Of a DNA stretch of 64,000 nt, positions 1 to 8,406 are shown one piece after another (positions within the stretch are counted from its first letter, which is position 1; every line of letters starts with the position of its first letter). The stretch is from Pseudothermotoga thermarum DSM 5069 (GTDB taxonomy: Bacteria; Thermotogota; Thermotogae; Thermotogales; DSM-5069). The notes below the pieces were generated by a model. The model ran no database searches and was not told where the DNA came from. It saw only the letters and a program-made list of their open reading frames with translations. A program made the position numbers and the translations under genes. The stretch is taken from positions 1,538,014 to 1,602,013 of the forward strand of contig NC_015707.1 in NCBI RefSeq assembly GCF_000217815.1, written 5' to 3'.

Positions 1-20
1 CAAAGAGATTTGAAGACTGA
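1..20 (+). CDS. 3' end of an upstream gene (partial)
   Basis: The first 20 bases can be read as the last codons of a gene ending K-R-F-E-D-stop, with TGA at 18-20, 11 bases before the next start. In related antiporter operons the preceding gene is a small MnhG/DUF4040-type membrane subunit, so that is the natural guess. Six codons are too few to identify it. Confidence 0.3.
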
Positions 21-31
21 GGAGAGGGACA

Positions 32-793
32 ATGAAAAGACTTGTTCACATAACAGTGTTGACAGCTTGCGCCGTTTTGTTGAGCTTTTTTGTGCATTCT
101 TTAACTGGATTGGATGTGGAAGAACGTGTGTCAATCTGGTATTTCAAAGCAGCTTTTAACCCAGAGAATCGCTATGAATCTTGTATGTCTCCACAGACAG
201 TTGCATCAATAGTTTGGGATTTTAGGGGAATTGATACGTTCTTCGAAACTGCCACGCTGTTTTTCTCTTTGGTTGGAATATTGGTTCTTTTCAAAGAGGA
301 AAAAATCGGTTCAGGAGAGCAATGTGACAGCATTTATGCTCAGACGGGTTTGAAGATAACCTTTCTGTTGATGCTTGTGATGAGTTTCTCTTTGACAATT
401 TTTGGTCACATTTCACCTGGTGGTGGTTTTCAAGGAGGTACACTTGCTGCTACAGCTGTTCTTGTTTTGGTTGTAGGTTATTCTTTGGAATTTTTGGTAA
501 AAGAAAAAGGTATCACTTTGGATAAGTTTATATACCTTCGCATGTTTGGGCTAACTGGTATATTTGTGGTATCACTTTTACCGCTGATTGGAAGAATCTT
601 TGGAAAAGGTGGATATATATTCCAGAATCTTGCAAAAAGCCAGGAAAACTTTGGCTTTCCAGCAACCTTACTTGGAATGCACATAAGTGGTTCCATATTT
701 CTCTACAATTTGTTCGAGTTTTTGGCAGTTCTTGGTGGTTTTTCGCTGGTGACAATTATCCTGAGCCATGTTGAATTGGACAGAGGTGAATGA
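32..793 (+). CDS. Mrp/Mbh antiporter subunit, fused MbhE-like + MnhB
   Basis: Membrane subunit of a multisubunit cation/proton antiporter of the Mrp (Mnh) or Mbh family. The 253-residue protein has an N-terminal membrane segment (about 5-24). It then has the stretch with D-F-R-G-I-D-T (63-69) that is typical of the small MbhE-type subunit. The C-terminal half (about 105-245) is an MnhB domain with the hallmark H-I-S-P-G-G-G-F-Q-G-G at 126-136. MbhE and MnhB are usually two genes, so this looks like a fusion. The start is supported by GAGAGGG upstream. Its stop overlaps the next start (ATGA), so the genes are probably translationally coupled. Family assignment is firm; the transported ion is not shown by sequence. 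Confidence 0.85.
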   Translation: MKRLVHITVLTACAVLLSFFVHSLTGLDVEERVSIWYFKAAFNPENRYESCMSPQTVASIVWDFRGIDTFFETATLFFSLVGILVLFKEEKIGSGEQCDSIYAQTGLKITFLLMLVMSFSLTIFGHISPGGGFQGGTLAATAVLVLVVGYSLEFLVKEKGITLDKFIYLRMFGLTGIFVVSLLPLIGRIFGKGGYIFQNLAKSQENFGFPATLLGMHISGSIFLYNLFEFLAVLGGFSLVTIILSHVELDRGE

Positions 794-1194
794 AAATGGA
801 TTGGGCGCTTTCCTTGACAGCGTCTTTCGTGATACTCAACTTTCTTCTTGCCTTGATATTCTTCATCGTCAAGAAGAACTTGATCAAGAAACTGATACTG
901 CTTACGATTGCAACCGATTCGATAAACCTTCTTGCCATTTTTGTGGGTTATCGCAAATGGATTGACAAACAAACTTCTCCAGAGGTACCGATTTTTGACA
1001 ACCTTTATCCAAACTTAAACCAAGTTGAAGAACTTGCAAAAAGAGCCGTGGATCCACTTCCACAGGCTTTCGTTTTGACTTCGATAGTTATAGAGCTTGC
1101 CATTCTGATGGTCATAGTCTTTTTCATTCTCAAATTCTACATTCTTACAAAGACTCTGAATTACGATAGCATTGAAAGGCGTGAAAATGAGTGA
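790..1194 (+). CDS. mnhC: Mrp/Mbh antiporter subunit MnhC (NuoK-like)
   Basis: Small NuoK-like membrane subunit of the same antiporter, 134 residues with three hydrophobic helices (about 8-28, 34-54 and 95-118). The motif D-P-L-P-Q-A-F-V-L-T-S-I-V-I at 88-101 is the MnhC/MbhG signature. It overlaps the upstream gene by ATGA and the downstream gene by four bases, so it sits in the middle of a coupled operon. Residue 3 is an alternative ATG start. In this family the subunit packs against the large MnhD-type antiporter subunit in the membrane. Confidence 0.85.
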   Translation: MKMDWALSLTASFVILNFLLALIFFIVKKNLIKKLILLTIATDSINLLAIFVGYRKWIDKQTSPEVPIFDNLYPNLNQVEELAKRAVDPLPQAFVLTSIVIELAILMVIVFFILKFYILTKTLNYDSIERRENE

Positions 1195-1691
1195 AAAAAG
1201 TTTCCATTACGATGGCAGCGTTGATTTTTGCCTTATTTATCTTTGCAATATACATAGCTTTCTCAGCTAATACAAGTCCTTTGGCTATTGTATCTGGAAT
1301 TTTCATCGCGCTGGTGATGGGATTTGCATTCGGAAAAAACTATGTTCGCAGTGCAAGGAAATTTCTTCAGCTTAAAAGGTATTGGCATTTTTTGGTGTTT
1401 ATTTTCAAGTATTTTCTGATCGATGAAGTCAAAGCTCATTTGGAGGTAATTCATCTAATTCTCAAGCCTTCGAAGATAACAAATCCCAAGATAGTCAAGC
1501 TTAAATACGACGTGGAAAATGAATATTCTGTCTTTTTGCTTTCTACTTGTATAACCAACACACCGGGTACTGTGGTCGTTGATGTGGACAAAAAACAAAA
1601 GATACTTTATGTTCACTGGATAAATGCAAAAGACGATGAAAAACAGATTTCAGAACCTTTTGAAAAATACATCAAAAAGATTTTCGAATAG
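1191..1691 (+). CDS. mnhE: Mrp/Mbh antiporter subunit MnhE
   Basis: 166-residue protein with two or three hydrophobic segments at its N-terminus (about 7-25 and 28-48, possibly 64-78) and a soluble C-terminal half. This is the layout of MnhE/MbhA. The internal pattern N-T-P-G-T-V-V-V-D-V at about 123-132 matches the conserved 'TPGT' region of the family. It starts at GTG overlapping the previous TGA. In many Mrp operons MnhE follows MnhD; here it precedes it. Confidence 0.8.
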   Translation: MKKVSITMAALIFALFIFAIYIAFSANTSPLAIVSGIFIALVMGFAFGKNYVRSARKFLQLKRYWHFLVFIFKYFLIDEVKAHLEVIHLILKPSKITNPKIVKLKYDVENEYSVFLLSTCITNTPGTVVVDVDKKQKILYVHWINAKDDEKQISEPFEKYIKKIFE

Positions 1692-1703
1692 GGTGAAAAA
1701 GTT

Positions 1704-3176
1704 ATGGAAAATATCATCGGTTTAGGACCTTATCTGCTTGTTGGAGCTGCCTTTTTTCTTCTTGCAACAAGTTTTGTGATAAGAAAAAACATCTATTATC
1801 ACATTTTTTCTGCCATCGTTTCGGTTATGGTATTTTCAATATCCACGTATATTTTGATTAAAATTTGGAACAACCAACTTTTAAGGTATACCTTTGGCGG
1901 ATGGAAAGCACCTTACGGTGTGGAATATCGAATAGATAAATTGGCTGCAATTGTTGCTTTTGCATTCTCGATCACAATCTTTGCGATAATGCTTTTCAGT
2001 ATTGAATATTATAAAGAAGCAAAAAAGAATCTAGCTTATTACTACGTTTTGCTTTTGGGTGCTTTTGGAGGAGTTCTTGGAACGATCTACGCTGGGGATT
2101 TGTTTCATCAATACGTTATCATGGAAGTACTGTCAGTTTCAATTTTTGGAATAGCCGTCTTTGGTAAAGATTCTGTCAATGCTTTGAAGGCTGTGATAAA
2201 GTATTCGGTTTTCTCCTCCATCGCTTCTTCTCTCTCCTTCCTGGGTTTGGTGGTAATTTACTACGCCGTTGGGACAGTGAATATGGAAGATTTTATTAAG
2301 CGCCTGTTGACAGTTAGATCAATAAATGCCTTGACATTGACCATAGGATTTGCGCTTGCACTTGTTCTTTATTTGTTCAAATCGGCTATCTTTCCAAATC
2401 ATTTCTGGTTGCCGGATCTGCACTCTGAAGCACCCACACCTGTTTCTGCTTTGCTCTCTGGCGTGACGATCAAAGTTGGGCTTTTTGTTGTTGTAAGGTA
2501 TGTGTACACGCTTTTTCCGGCTTTTCTGGGTAAATCAGGCATGGAAAGAGTGCTGTTGACTCTGTTCATAATTGGTGCAGCAACATCCTTCTATGGTTCG
2601 ATGCAGTTGTTCTTGCAAAGAGATATAAAAAGATTTCTGGCGTACTCCTCTCTGGTCAATGTTGGAATGATATTGATGGGCATTTCTTCGAACAACGTCG
2701 TCGGAATATCCGCAGCAATCTTTTTGATGATAAGCCATTCTTTTGGTAAGAGTCTGCTCTTCATTTTGGCTGGAATTGTGAGTGATAAAGCCAAAAGCAG
2801 GGATATAGAGAAATTGTCGGCTATTTTCAAATCAAATCGATTGTTATCCGCAATCTATTTGGTTGGGTTGCTACAAATAGGCGGTGTTCCACCGTTGGGT
2901 GGATTTTTCAGCAAGTTTTTCATAGCGATGGGCTTTGTAAGGGAAGGACAATTGTTTAGACTGCTCTTGGTCTTGCTTGTTGCGATTGTTTCCCTTGTTG
3001 GATATCTTTGGCATTATCAAAGGGTTTCATCTGGACAGCATCATGAAACTGAAAAGATCTCGATACCTATAGCAAGTTATATCTTGACTTCTTTCAGTGC
3101 AATAACTGGGATCTTAGGTCTCAGGTTGTTTGAACTAATTCAGTTGGCAGTATCTGAGCTTTTGCAATTTCGGTAA
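1704..3176 (+). CDS. mnhD: Mrp/Mbh antiporter subunit MnhD (NuoN/NuoL-like)
   Basis: Large proton- or sodium-translocating subunit (490 residues, about 14 membrane segments) homologous to NuoL/M/N of complex I and to MnhD/MbhH. Visible hallmarks are the helix with Glu141 (Y-V-I-M-E-V), Lys166 in the following helix, and the H-S-E-A-P-T-P-V-S-A-L-L-S-G stretch near 239-252. These are the charged residues of the ion path in the family. It ends the operon and is followed by a strong bidirectional terminator. MnhA, MnhF and MnhG are not visible and may lie upstream of the window. Confidence 0.9.
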   Translation: MENIIGLGPYLLVGAAFFLLATSFVIRKNIYYHIFSAIVSVMVFSISTYILIKIWNNQLLRYTFGGWKAPYGVEYRIDKLAAIVAFAFSITIFAIMLFSIEYYKEAKKNLAYYYVLLLGAFGGVLGTIYAGDLFHQYVIMEVLSVSIFGIAVFGKDSVNALKAVIKYSVFSSIASSLSFLGLVVIYYAVGTVNMEDFIKRLLTVRSINALTLTIGFALALVLYLFKSAIFPNHFWLPDLHSEAPTPVSALLSGVTIKVGLFVVVRYVYTLFPAFLGKSGMERVLLTLFIIGAATSFYGSMQLFLQRDIKRFLAYSSLVNVGMILMGISSNNVVGISAAIFLMISHSFGKSLLFILAGIVSDKAKSRDIEKLSAIFKSNRLLSAIYLVGLLQIGGVPPLGGFFSKFFIAMGFVREGQLFRLLLVLLVAIVSLVGYLWHYQRVSSGQHHETEKISIPIASYILTSFSAITGILGLRLFELIQLAVSELLQFR

Positions 3177-3180
3177 AATT

Positions 3181-3210
3181 AAAAGAGCAGGGTTATGCCC
3201 TGCTCTTTTT
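3181..3210. terminator. Bidirectional intrinsic terminator between mnhD and cstA
   Basis: AGAGCAGGG (3184-3192) pairs perfectly with CCCTGCTCT (3198-3206) around a 5-base loop. A-runs and T-runs flank both sides, so it can end both the antiporter operon and the convergent cstA transcript. Confidence 0.9.
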
Positions 3211-3228
3211 GATCTATGAGTTTTCGAA

Positions 3229-4917
3229 TTAACAAGGACCTCTTTTGCTGTCTTTATAGCCTGTTTCAGCTGCCAGTTCAAGTTCCTCATACGTCTTAGC
3301 TGGAAATTGTTTTTTCACAAGAACTCTTGTTGCTTCGATAATCAACACAACAGCAAGTATGAACAAGATGGTTGCTATTGTGACGAGCAAGTAGTTCTTT
3401 GCAATCCAGTTGTTTCTAATTAGAATCACCAAGGCGCTCAAAGTTACCGAGAACATGAAGACCATAGGTATAACGACGTAGAAAATCTTCCTGCCTTGTC
3501 TTACAAGCCATGCGCTGAGAGAGAGTAATGCCAATGCGGCAAGAAGCTGGTTTGAACTACCAAAGATTGGCCAGATCTTGGTGTAACCGTAACTCAAAAG
3601 TCCCCAAGCAGCTCCAATTGTCAAAGCCGTCGCGACGTATCTGTTGTTCAGGAAAAAGTTCTTTCCAAACACAGTTTCCATGAGCTCTTGTAAAAGATAT
3701 CTGCCAAGTCGTGTTGCTGTATCAAGACTTGTCAAGGCAAAAGCTGTGAAAGCAAGAAGAACGAAAATCCTACCAACTTCAAAAGGTATTCCGAAACTCT
3801 TCATGAATGTAGCTACTCCTGTGGCAAAAATAGTTGCAGGTGCACCTTGAGCCCGAGCAACATAAGCAACCGATATCAAAGCCACTATTGCCACCATACC
3901 TTCGATCAACATTCCACCATAGCCAACAAGTTTGGCGTCTGTTTCCTTGTCAATTTGCTTTGCTGTTGTTCCAGAACTAACAAGAGAGTGGAACCCAGAA
4001 ATTGCACCGCAAGCGACTGTGACAAATAGTATTGGGAAAAGATATTGCGGTCCTGCCGCTGTTGTGACTGTAAAACCTTTAAATGCTGAAAGCTGAAGAG
4101 TCGGTCTTGTGATGAAAAGTCCAAGAATCGCTCCAGCAAGCATTGAATACAGCAAGAATGAACTCAAATAATCACGTGGTTGTAGCAACAGCCAAACTGG
4201 CAAAACTGAAGCAAGGAATATGTATACAACCAGAATGTAGTACCAAGTTTGCTTGGAAAAAGCCATGAAGGGAACCACATAACCGATATAAATAGTTAAA
4301 GCTAAAAGAGCTACTCCAACTATTGTTGAAATGGAAAGCTTCGTTTTGCGGCGATAAACCAAAAATCCAAACAAAATTGCCAGGAAAATGTACAAAACAG
4401 ATGAAGTTGCGGCAGCCGGACCAGGTTGAAAACCTGCTACTTGTGGATTGTAGGCAAACGACGAGGCGACAATATCAGTGAATGCCGCCACAACCAAGAC
4501 AAGGGCAAACCATGCAAAAAGGTTGAAAAGAATCTTTGCCCTTTTGCCAACGTTGTACTGAATGATTTCTCCAACGCTTTTTCCACCATGTCTCAGCGAT
4601 GAGAACAAAGCCCCAAAGTCGTGAACCGCACCAACAAAGATACTTCCAAGCACTATCCACAAGTACACTGGAAACCATCCAAACATCGATGCCTGAATTG
4701 GACCGGCTATTGGACCAGCTCCAGCGATGGATGAAAAGTGATGGCCTAAAACAACTTTTGAGTTAGCTGGTACGTAGTCTACTCCGTCGTACTTCTTGTG
4801 GGCAGGTGTTTTCCTACTTGGATCCACCCCCCACTGCTTTTCCAGAAATCTGGCGTAGAATCTGTACGCGAGGAAAAAGAACAATCCTCCCAAAAGTACC
4901 AACCACACTGCGTTCAT
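3229..4917 (-). CDS. cstA: CstA-family peptide/pyruvate transporter
   Basis: Integral membrane protein of the carbon-starvation CstA family (562 residues, many hydrophobic helices). The family signature G-H-H-F-S-S-I-A-G-A-G-P-I-A-G-P is at 58-73. Members import peptides or pyruvate; in an anaerobic fermenter peptide uptake is the likelier role (inference). The ATG is preceded by AGGTGTTGCG. The start overlaps the 3' end of the upstream gene by four bases, so the two are cotranscribed. No starvation-control site is evident. Confidence 0.9.
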   Translation of the reverse strand: MNAVWLVLLGGLFFFLAYRFYARFLEKQWGVDPSRKTPAHKKYDGVDYVPANSKVVLGHHFSSIAGAGPIAGPIQASMFGWFPVYLWIVLGSIFVGAVHDFGALFSSLRHGGKSVGEIIQYNVGKRAKILFNLFAWFALVLVVAAFTDIVASSFAYNPQVAGFQPGPAAATSSVLYIFLAILFGFLVYRRKTKLSISTIVGVALLALTIYIGYVVPFMAFSKQTWYYILVVYIFLASVLPVWLLLQPRDYLSSFLLYSMLAGAILGLFITRPTLQLSAFKGFTVTTAAGPQYLFPILFVTVACGAISGFHSLVSSGTTAKQIDKETDAKLVGYGGMLIEGMVAIVALISVAYVARAQGAPATIFATGVATFMKSFGIPFEVGRIFVLLAFTAFALTSLDTATRLGRYLLQELMETVFGKNFFLNNRYVATALTIGAAWGLLSYGYTKIWPIFGSSNQLLAALALLSLSAWLVRQGRKIFYVVIPMVFMFSVTLSALVILIRNNWIAKNYLLVTIATILFILAVVLIIEATRVLVKKQFPAKTYEELELAAETGYKDSKRGPC

Positions 4918-5438
4918 CGCAACACCTCCTGTGTTTTTGATATGAGCTTCTCAAGAAAGTTCTTGAGAATCCCAGCATTGCGGCTTTTGAAAATTCTTCC
5001 AGTGCTCTGATCGACAGCGCACAGTCTTATCTCACTCCAGCCATGAAGGTAGAACTTGTACACCTTTTTGTACTTAAACCTCTTGATGAATTTTTCGACG
5101 CTATCGTCAACTAAAGGGATTAAAAGAACGCAATTTGTAACAGTGGACATGTGGTATTCGTCTGGTTTGGTGTAATTTTCATGCAGAGAAACCACTTGAT
5201 TTACATATTCGATGAGGTGGGAAAGAGATTGCTCCTGAAATCTCTTAACCACAAAATACTCATAGTTCGTGTATTGATCTATTACGTCCTTCGAAGTAAT
5301 GAAGGTTCTTACCTTTGTATCTTGAAATTTTCCAAATAAATCGCAATAAAAATCATTTACCTTTACATCAAGGTAAACTTCAAAATTGTTGGAAAGCGAA
5401 TCGTACAGTTTTTGAATGAATTTTTCTTCATCAACCAT
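4914..5438 (-). CDS. Hypothetical protein coupled to cstA
   Basis: 174-residue soluble protein that I do not recognise. It is mixed charged and aromatic, with no signal peptide, membrane helix or cysteine motif. It is real by context: it ends in an ATGA-type overlap with cstA, has an extended -10 promoter upstream, and its codon use is like its neighbours. There is no clear ribosome site before the ATG. Coupling suggests a role with CstA, for example regulation or substrate handling, but nothing in the sequence shows which. Confidence 0.65.
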   Translation of the reverse strand: MVDEEKFIQKLYDSLSNNFEVYLDVKVNDFYCDLFGKFQDTKVRTFITSKDVIDQYTNYEYFVVKRFQEQSLSHLIEYVNQVVSLHENYTKPDEYHMSTVTNCVLLIPLVDDSVEKFIKRFKYKKVYKFYLHGWSEIRLCAVDQSTGRIFKSRNAGILKNFLEKLISKTQEVLR

Positions 5439-5485
5439 AATTGTTTAGCACTCATTGACAAAACTTGTATGAATGCTTTAATTCC

Positions 5486-5494
5486 ATTTTAGCA
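5486..5494 (-). promoter_or_regulatory. Extended -10 promoter for the hypothetical-cstA pair
   Basis: On the minus strand TGCTAAAAT forms an extended -10 element about 48 bases before the start at 5438. No good -35 is seen. Confidence 0.45.
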
Positions 5495-5536
5495 TATAAC
5501 ATTTAAAACAAACAAGTCACAAATAAAGCTAATGAT

Positions 5537-6337
5537 TCATCTTCTACAAATCAAAATTGCAACAGCTAAAGATGCAAAACTTGTAAGGGCTATAGTCGGT
5601 CCTGGGGGTAAATCGAAATGATATGCAAGAATGAATCCCACAAGTGAATTTATGGTCGAAAACAAAATGGAACTAGGGAGAATTTCCCTCAAGTTTTTCG
5701 ATACTGTCTTTGCAAAAACCCCAGGCATGACGATGTAAGTTCCCATGAGAATTATTCCGGAGATTTTCACAGTGGTAACCACAGTCAACGATACAAGGAT
5801 CATGATCAAAAGGCTGAGTAAATTAACGTTTATTCCATAGAACTGCGAAGCTTTTTCATCGGCAAGATAGTAAATCAAATCTTTCCACAAAAATAAGTAG
5901 AAAATCAACGTCAAACTAAAAACAATAAAGGCAAAAACAATATCGCTTTTGTTTATCAAAAGTACATTACCGAAAAGAAAGCTGGATAAATCGGTAGTGT
6001 AACTTTTACTTTTGGATAACGTTATCACACCCAAAGCCATGAAAACTGGAAGAAGTGTTCCAATGGTGCTACTTTCGGAGAATTTGCCTTTTTTTGAAAA
6101 ATACCACACGAACGCTGCAAAAACAACGCTGGTTACTGTTACCAGTGGTATGGGACTTAAAGATAAGATCGATGCAACCGCAAGTCCTGCAAAAGTTGCG
6201 TGTGCAACACCATCTCCTATGAACTCCATCTTCCGATAGACAACTATCGGAGAAACGAAAGCCGAAAGAACAGATACCAACGTTGTCCCAAGAATAGCCG
6301 TTCTGAGAAACTCGTATTTTACAAGATCCGCCAGCAT
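5537..6337 (-). CDS. znuB: Zinc ABC transporter permease (ZnuB-like)
   Basis: ABC-3 family permease of 266 residues with seven to nine hydrophobic helices. It forms the membrane channel of a Zn/Mn uptake system with the two genes upstream. An early F-I-G-D-G-V-A-H-A-T-F-A-G segment is characteristic of ZnuB/MntB permeases. I place the start at the ATG at 6337, spaced six bases from AAGGTG. Two upstream start codons overlap the end of znuC and sit too close to that site. It is the last gene of the zur-znuACB operon. Confidence 0.88.
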   Translation of the reverse strand: MLADLVKYEFLRTAILGTTLVSVLSAFVSPIVVYRKMEFIGDGVAHATFAGLAVASILSLSPIPLVTVTSVVFAAFVWYFSKKGKFSESSTIGTLLPVFMALGVITLSKSKSYTTDLSSFLFGNVLLINKSDIVFAFIVFSLTLIFYLFLWKDLIYYLADEKASQFYGINVNLLSLLIMILVSLTVVTTVKISGIILMGTYIVMPGVFAKTVSKNLREILPSSILFSTINSLVGFILAYHFDLPPGPTIALTSFASLAVAILICRR

Positions 6338-6342
6338 GTTCA

Positions 6343-7065
6343 TCACCTTCGATGCTCGATTTCATAATGGCCGTTGGAACGTATCCATATGTCGAACTGA
6401 CCAAACAGATCTTTCAACTTTTCTGGACTTATCTTTTCAGTTGGGGCATGACAGTGCAAAGTTTTGTTCAAGCACATAATGGTACTACATTCTTTGAAAA
6501 TCAACCCTATGTCGTGACTAACCATTACGATCGTCAAATTTCTTTCCTTCTTCAATTCGGAAAGCAATTCGTAGAAACTGCTTTTGCCCATTTCATCGAC
6601 CCCAGAATCTGGTTCATCGAGCAAAAGTATGTCGGCATCCGAAAGCAAAGCCCTCGCAAGTGATAGTCTTTGAAGTTCTCCTCCCGAAAGGCTGCCAACA
6701 GGAAAGCTGACTTTCTCAGCAAGTCCAACCTTTTTCAACATTTCAACAGCTTTGGCTTTTAATTCCTTGGAAAATTTTCTGTGTTTCACGTACAAAGGCA
6801 AAGAAACGTAGGTTAAAACATCTATGGGAAATTCTCTGTTAACAGTATGAAACTGCGGCTGATAACCTATTTTTCCATTTATCTCCACTCTTCCAGAATA
6901 GTTCTTTATCTCACCAACCAAAACTTTTAAAAGCGTTGTTTTTCCAGCTCCGTTGGGCCCTATTATCCCAACGAATTCTTTTTCTTTTACCTCGAAGGAA
7001 ACGTTTTTCAAAGCGTAGTATTCTCCAAATTTAACGCAGAGGTTTTCAACTTTGATTTTCACCAT
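6343..7065 (-). CDS. znuC: Zinc ABC transporter ATPase (ZnuC-like)
   Basis: 240-residue ABC ATPase that energises metal uptake at the inner face of the membrane. Walker A G-P-N-G-A-G-K-T is at 36-43, the signature L-S-G-G-E at 126-130, Walker B I-L-L-L-D-E-P at 146-152, and a switch histidine in V-S-H-D. It is five bases after znuA and just before znuB. Cofactor specificity (zinc rather than manganese) is inferred from the His-rich binding protein and the Fur-type regulator in the same operon. Confidence 0.92.
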   Translation of the reverse strand: MVKIKVENLCVKFGEYYALKNVSFEVKEKEFVGIIGPNGAGKTTLLKVLVGEIKNYSGRVEINGKIGYQPQFHTVNREFPIDVLTYVSLPLYVKHRKFSKELKAKAVEMLKKVGLAEKVSFPVGSLSGGELQRLSLARALLSDADILLLDEPDSGVDEMGKSSFYELLSELKKERNLTIVMVSHDIGLIFKECSTIMCLNKTLHCHAPTEKISPEKLKDLFGQFDIWIRSNGHYEIEHRR

Positions 7066-7070
7066 GATAG

Positions 7071-7922
7071 TTACCTCGCTTGCACCGCTTCTTGAAAAGC
7101 TTTAAGAAGATTCTCGTAGTACTCAACAATATTGTTTGCTTCGACGCCAAGATGGTCTATGACGATTATTTTTTGCTTCAACTCTTTGGCTATTTGTTCA
7201 AGCAGTTTTGGGTTGAACTGTTTTTCGGCAAATATACCCAAAAGCTTTCTCTGTTTTGCTTCCTCTATGATTTCTTTGATTTTCTTTGCACTTGGTTCTT
7301 TTCCGTGTCCCTCTTCAAGTGCCAGAGTTTTTATCTTGTATTCGCTAGTCAAATAAACCGTGGAGGGATGGGTTATCACCAAAACACCGTTTTCAAAATT
7401 TCTTAAGGTTTGATCCAGTCGTACTTGAATATCTTCCAAACGTTTAATCAGATTAAATGCGTTTTTTCTATAGATTTCCTCGTTCTGCGGATCTTTTTGA
7501 GATAGCACTTCTACCACTTTAGGAATGATGAAATCCTTAACAAGCTTTGGAGAAAGCCAGATGTGCGGGTTGAACTTTCCATGATCGTGATGATCTTCTT
7601 GATGTTCGTCGGCTTCTATCAAAAATTCTTTCGGGATAAAATCGCTTGCGTAAATCACGTTTTTGTACCCTTTAAGATAAGGTTCCAAATCAAGTCCGTT
7701 TGCCAACACGAAATCAGCTGCAGAAAGTTTTTTGACGTCTGAAATTGTTGGAGAAAAGGTATGTGGATTGCTGGTTGGTTTTATAAGCAAATGTATCCCG
7801 CAATTGGTTGAGGCAACTAAGTCTTTCAAAAGAAGATAATATGGATTTATCGTTGCCACAAGATTTAAGCCAAAAAGTGTTGTAGTCAAAATAACCATGA
7901 TGAAAGGAATGATTTTTCTCAC
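7071..7922 (-). CDS. znuA: Zinc-binding lipoprotein-like periplasmic protein (ZnuA-like)
   Basis: Metal-binding receptor of the transporter, family SBP_bac_9/ZnuA. The GTG start at 7922 is chosen because AAAGGAGG lies seven bases upstream; an upstream TTG is in frame but lacks a ribosome site. The 283-residue product has an N-terminal hydrophobic export signal. It carries the acidic and His-rich loop H-Q-E-D-H-H-D-H-G typical of zinc-specific members, followed by N-P-H-I-W with a metal-ligand histidine. Later histidines occur in T-H-P-S and in D-H-L-G. No lipobox cysteine is obvious, so it may be held by an uncleaved anchor. Confidence 0.9.
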   Translation of the reverse strand: MRKIIPFIMVILTTTLFGLNLVATINPYYLLLKDLVASTNCGIHLLIKPTSNPHTFSPTISDVKKLSAADFVLANGLDLEPYLKGYKNVIYASDFIPKEFLIEADEHQEDHHDHGKFNPHIWLSPKLVKDFIIPKVVEVLSQKDPQNEEIYRKNAFNLIKRLEDIQVRLDQTLRNFENGVLVITHPSTVYLTSEYKIKTLALEEGHGKEPSAKKIKEIIEEAKQRKLLGIFAEKQFNPKLLEQIAKELKQKIIVIDHLGVEANNIVEYYENLLKAFQEAVQAR

Positions 7923-7924
7923 AT

Positions 7925-8299
7925 TTAAACCTCCTTTCGCAGACAATCTTTACAGATTCCCTGAAAGATTACGGTGTGATCTAAAATTTTTCCTCCTATT
8001 GATTTTTCGATCTCTGCTTCTTTAATTTGACAGGGCATAACCGGTAATATTGCACCGCAATTGTTGCACACAAAGTAATGCACGTGCCTGTCCGCCGGAT
8101 AGTAGTAGCTAAAACCACGAAACTCGAAAGACTTTACAAGGTTTTCTTCCTCAAGAACGCTTATGTTTCTATAAACACTGGGCACAGGTATTTTTGCTTT
8201 TTTCGAAATTTGATATGCATTCAAGGGAAGATAGGTATTTTCAAGCAATTTTAGGATTGTCATGGCAGTTTTTGTAAGGTGTTCTCGCTTCGGTTTCAT
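7925..8299 (-). CDS. zur: Fur-family zinc repressor (Zur-like)
   Basis: 124-residue Fur-family repressor. An N-terminal winged helix carries V-P-S-V-Y-R-N-I-S-V-L. It is followed by the His-rich R-H-V-H-Y-F metal site and two C-x2-C pairs (V-C-N-N-C-G and I-C-K-D-C) that bind structural zinc. I choose the ATG at 8299, seven bases from GGGGGC; the longer frame upstream reads through the operator. It is the first gene of the operon with znuA, znuC and znuB, so it very likely represses its own operon when zinc is sufficient. Fur or PerR activity cannot be excluded from sequence alone. Confidence 0.87.
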   Translation of the reverse strand: MKPKREHLTKTAMTILKLLENTYLPLNAYQISKKAKIPVPSVYRNISVLEEENLVKSFEFRGFSYYYPADRHVHYFVCNNCGAILPVMPCQIKEAEIEKSIGGKILDHTVIFQGICKDCLRKEV

Positions 8300-8318
8300 T
8301 TTGATGCCCCCTTGATCG

Positions 8319-8341
8319 ATAATGATTATCATAATCATTAT
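8319..8341. promoter_or_regulatory. Fur/Zur box
   Basis: ATAATGATTAT-C-ATAATCATTAT is a perfect 11-1-11 inverted repeat that matches the Fur-family consensus core. A TATAAT -10 hexamer on the minus strand (8337-8342) lies within and beside it, so bound repressor would block RNA polymerase. Confidence 0.9.
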
Positions 8342-8406
8342 ACACCGAAAGAAAAAACCACGGATTATTTGGAAGCCCAAGTTTTTTAATTGTTGATAGA
8401 TATAAG

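Noticed and set aside
5445-5481. TTAGCACTC resembling half of a CIRCE (HrcA) element before the cstA-linked gene
   Set aside because: The second arm GAGTGCTAA is not at nine bases; the nearest likeness, GAATGCTTTAA, is 17 bases away and imperfect.
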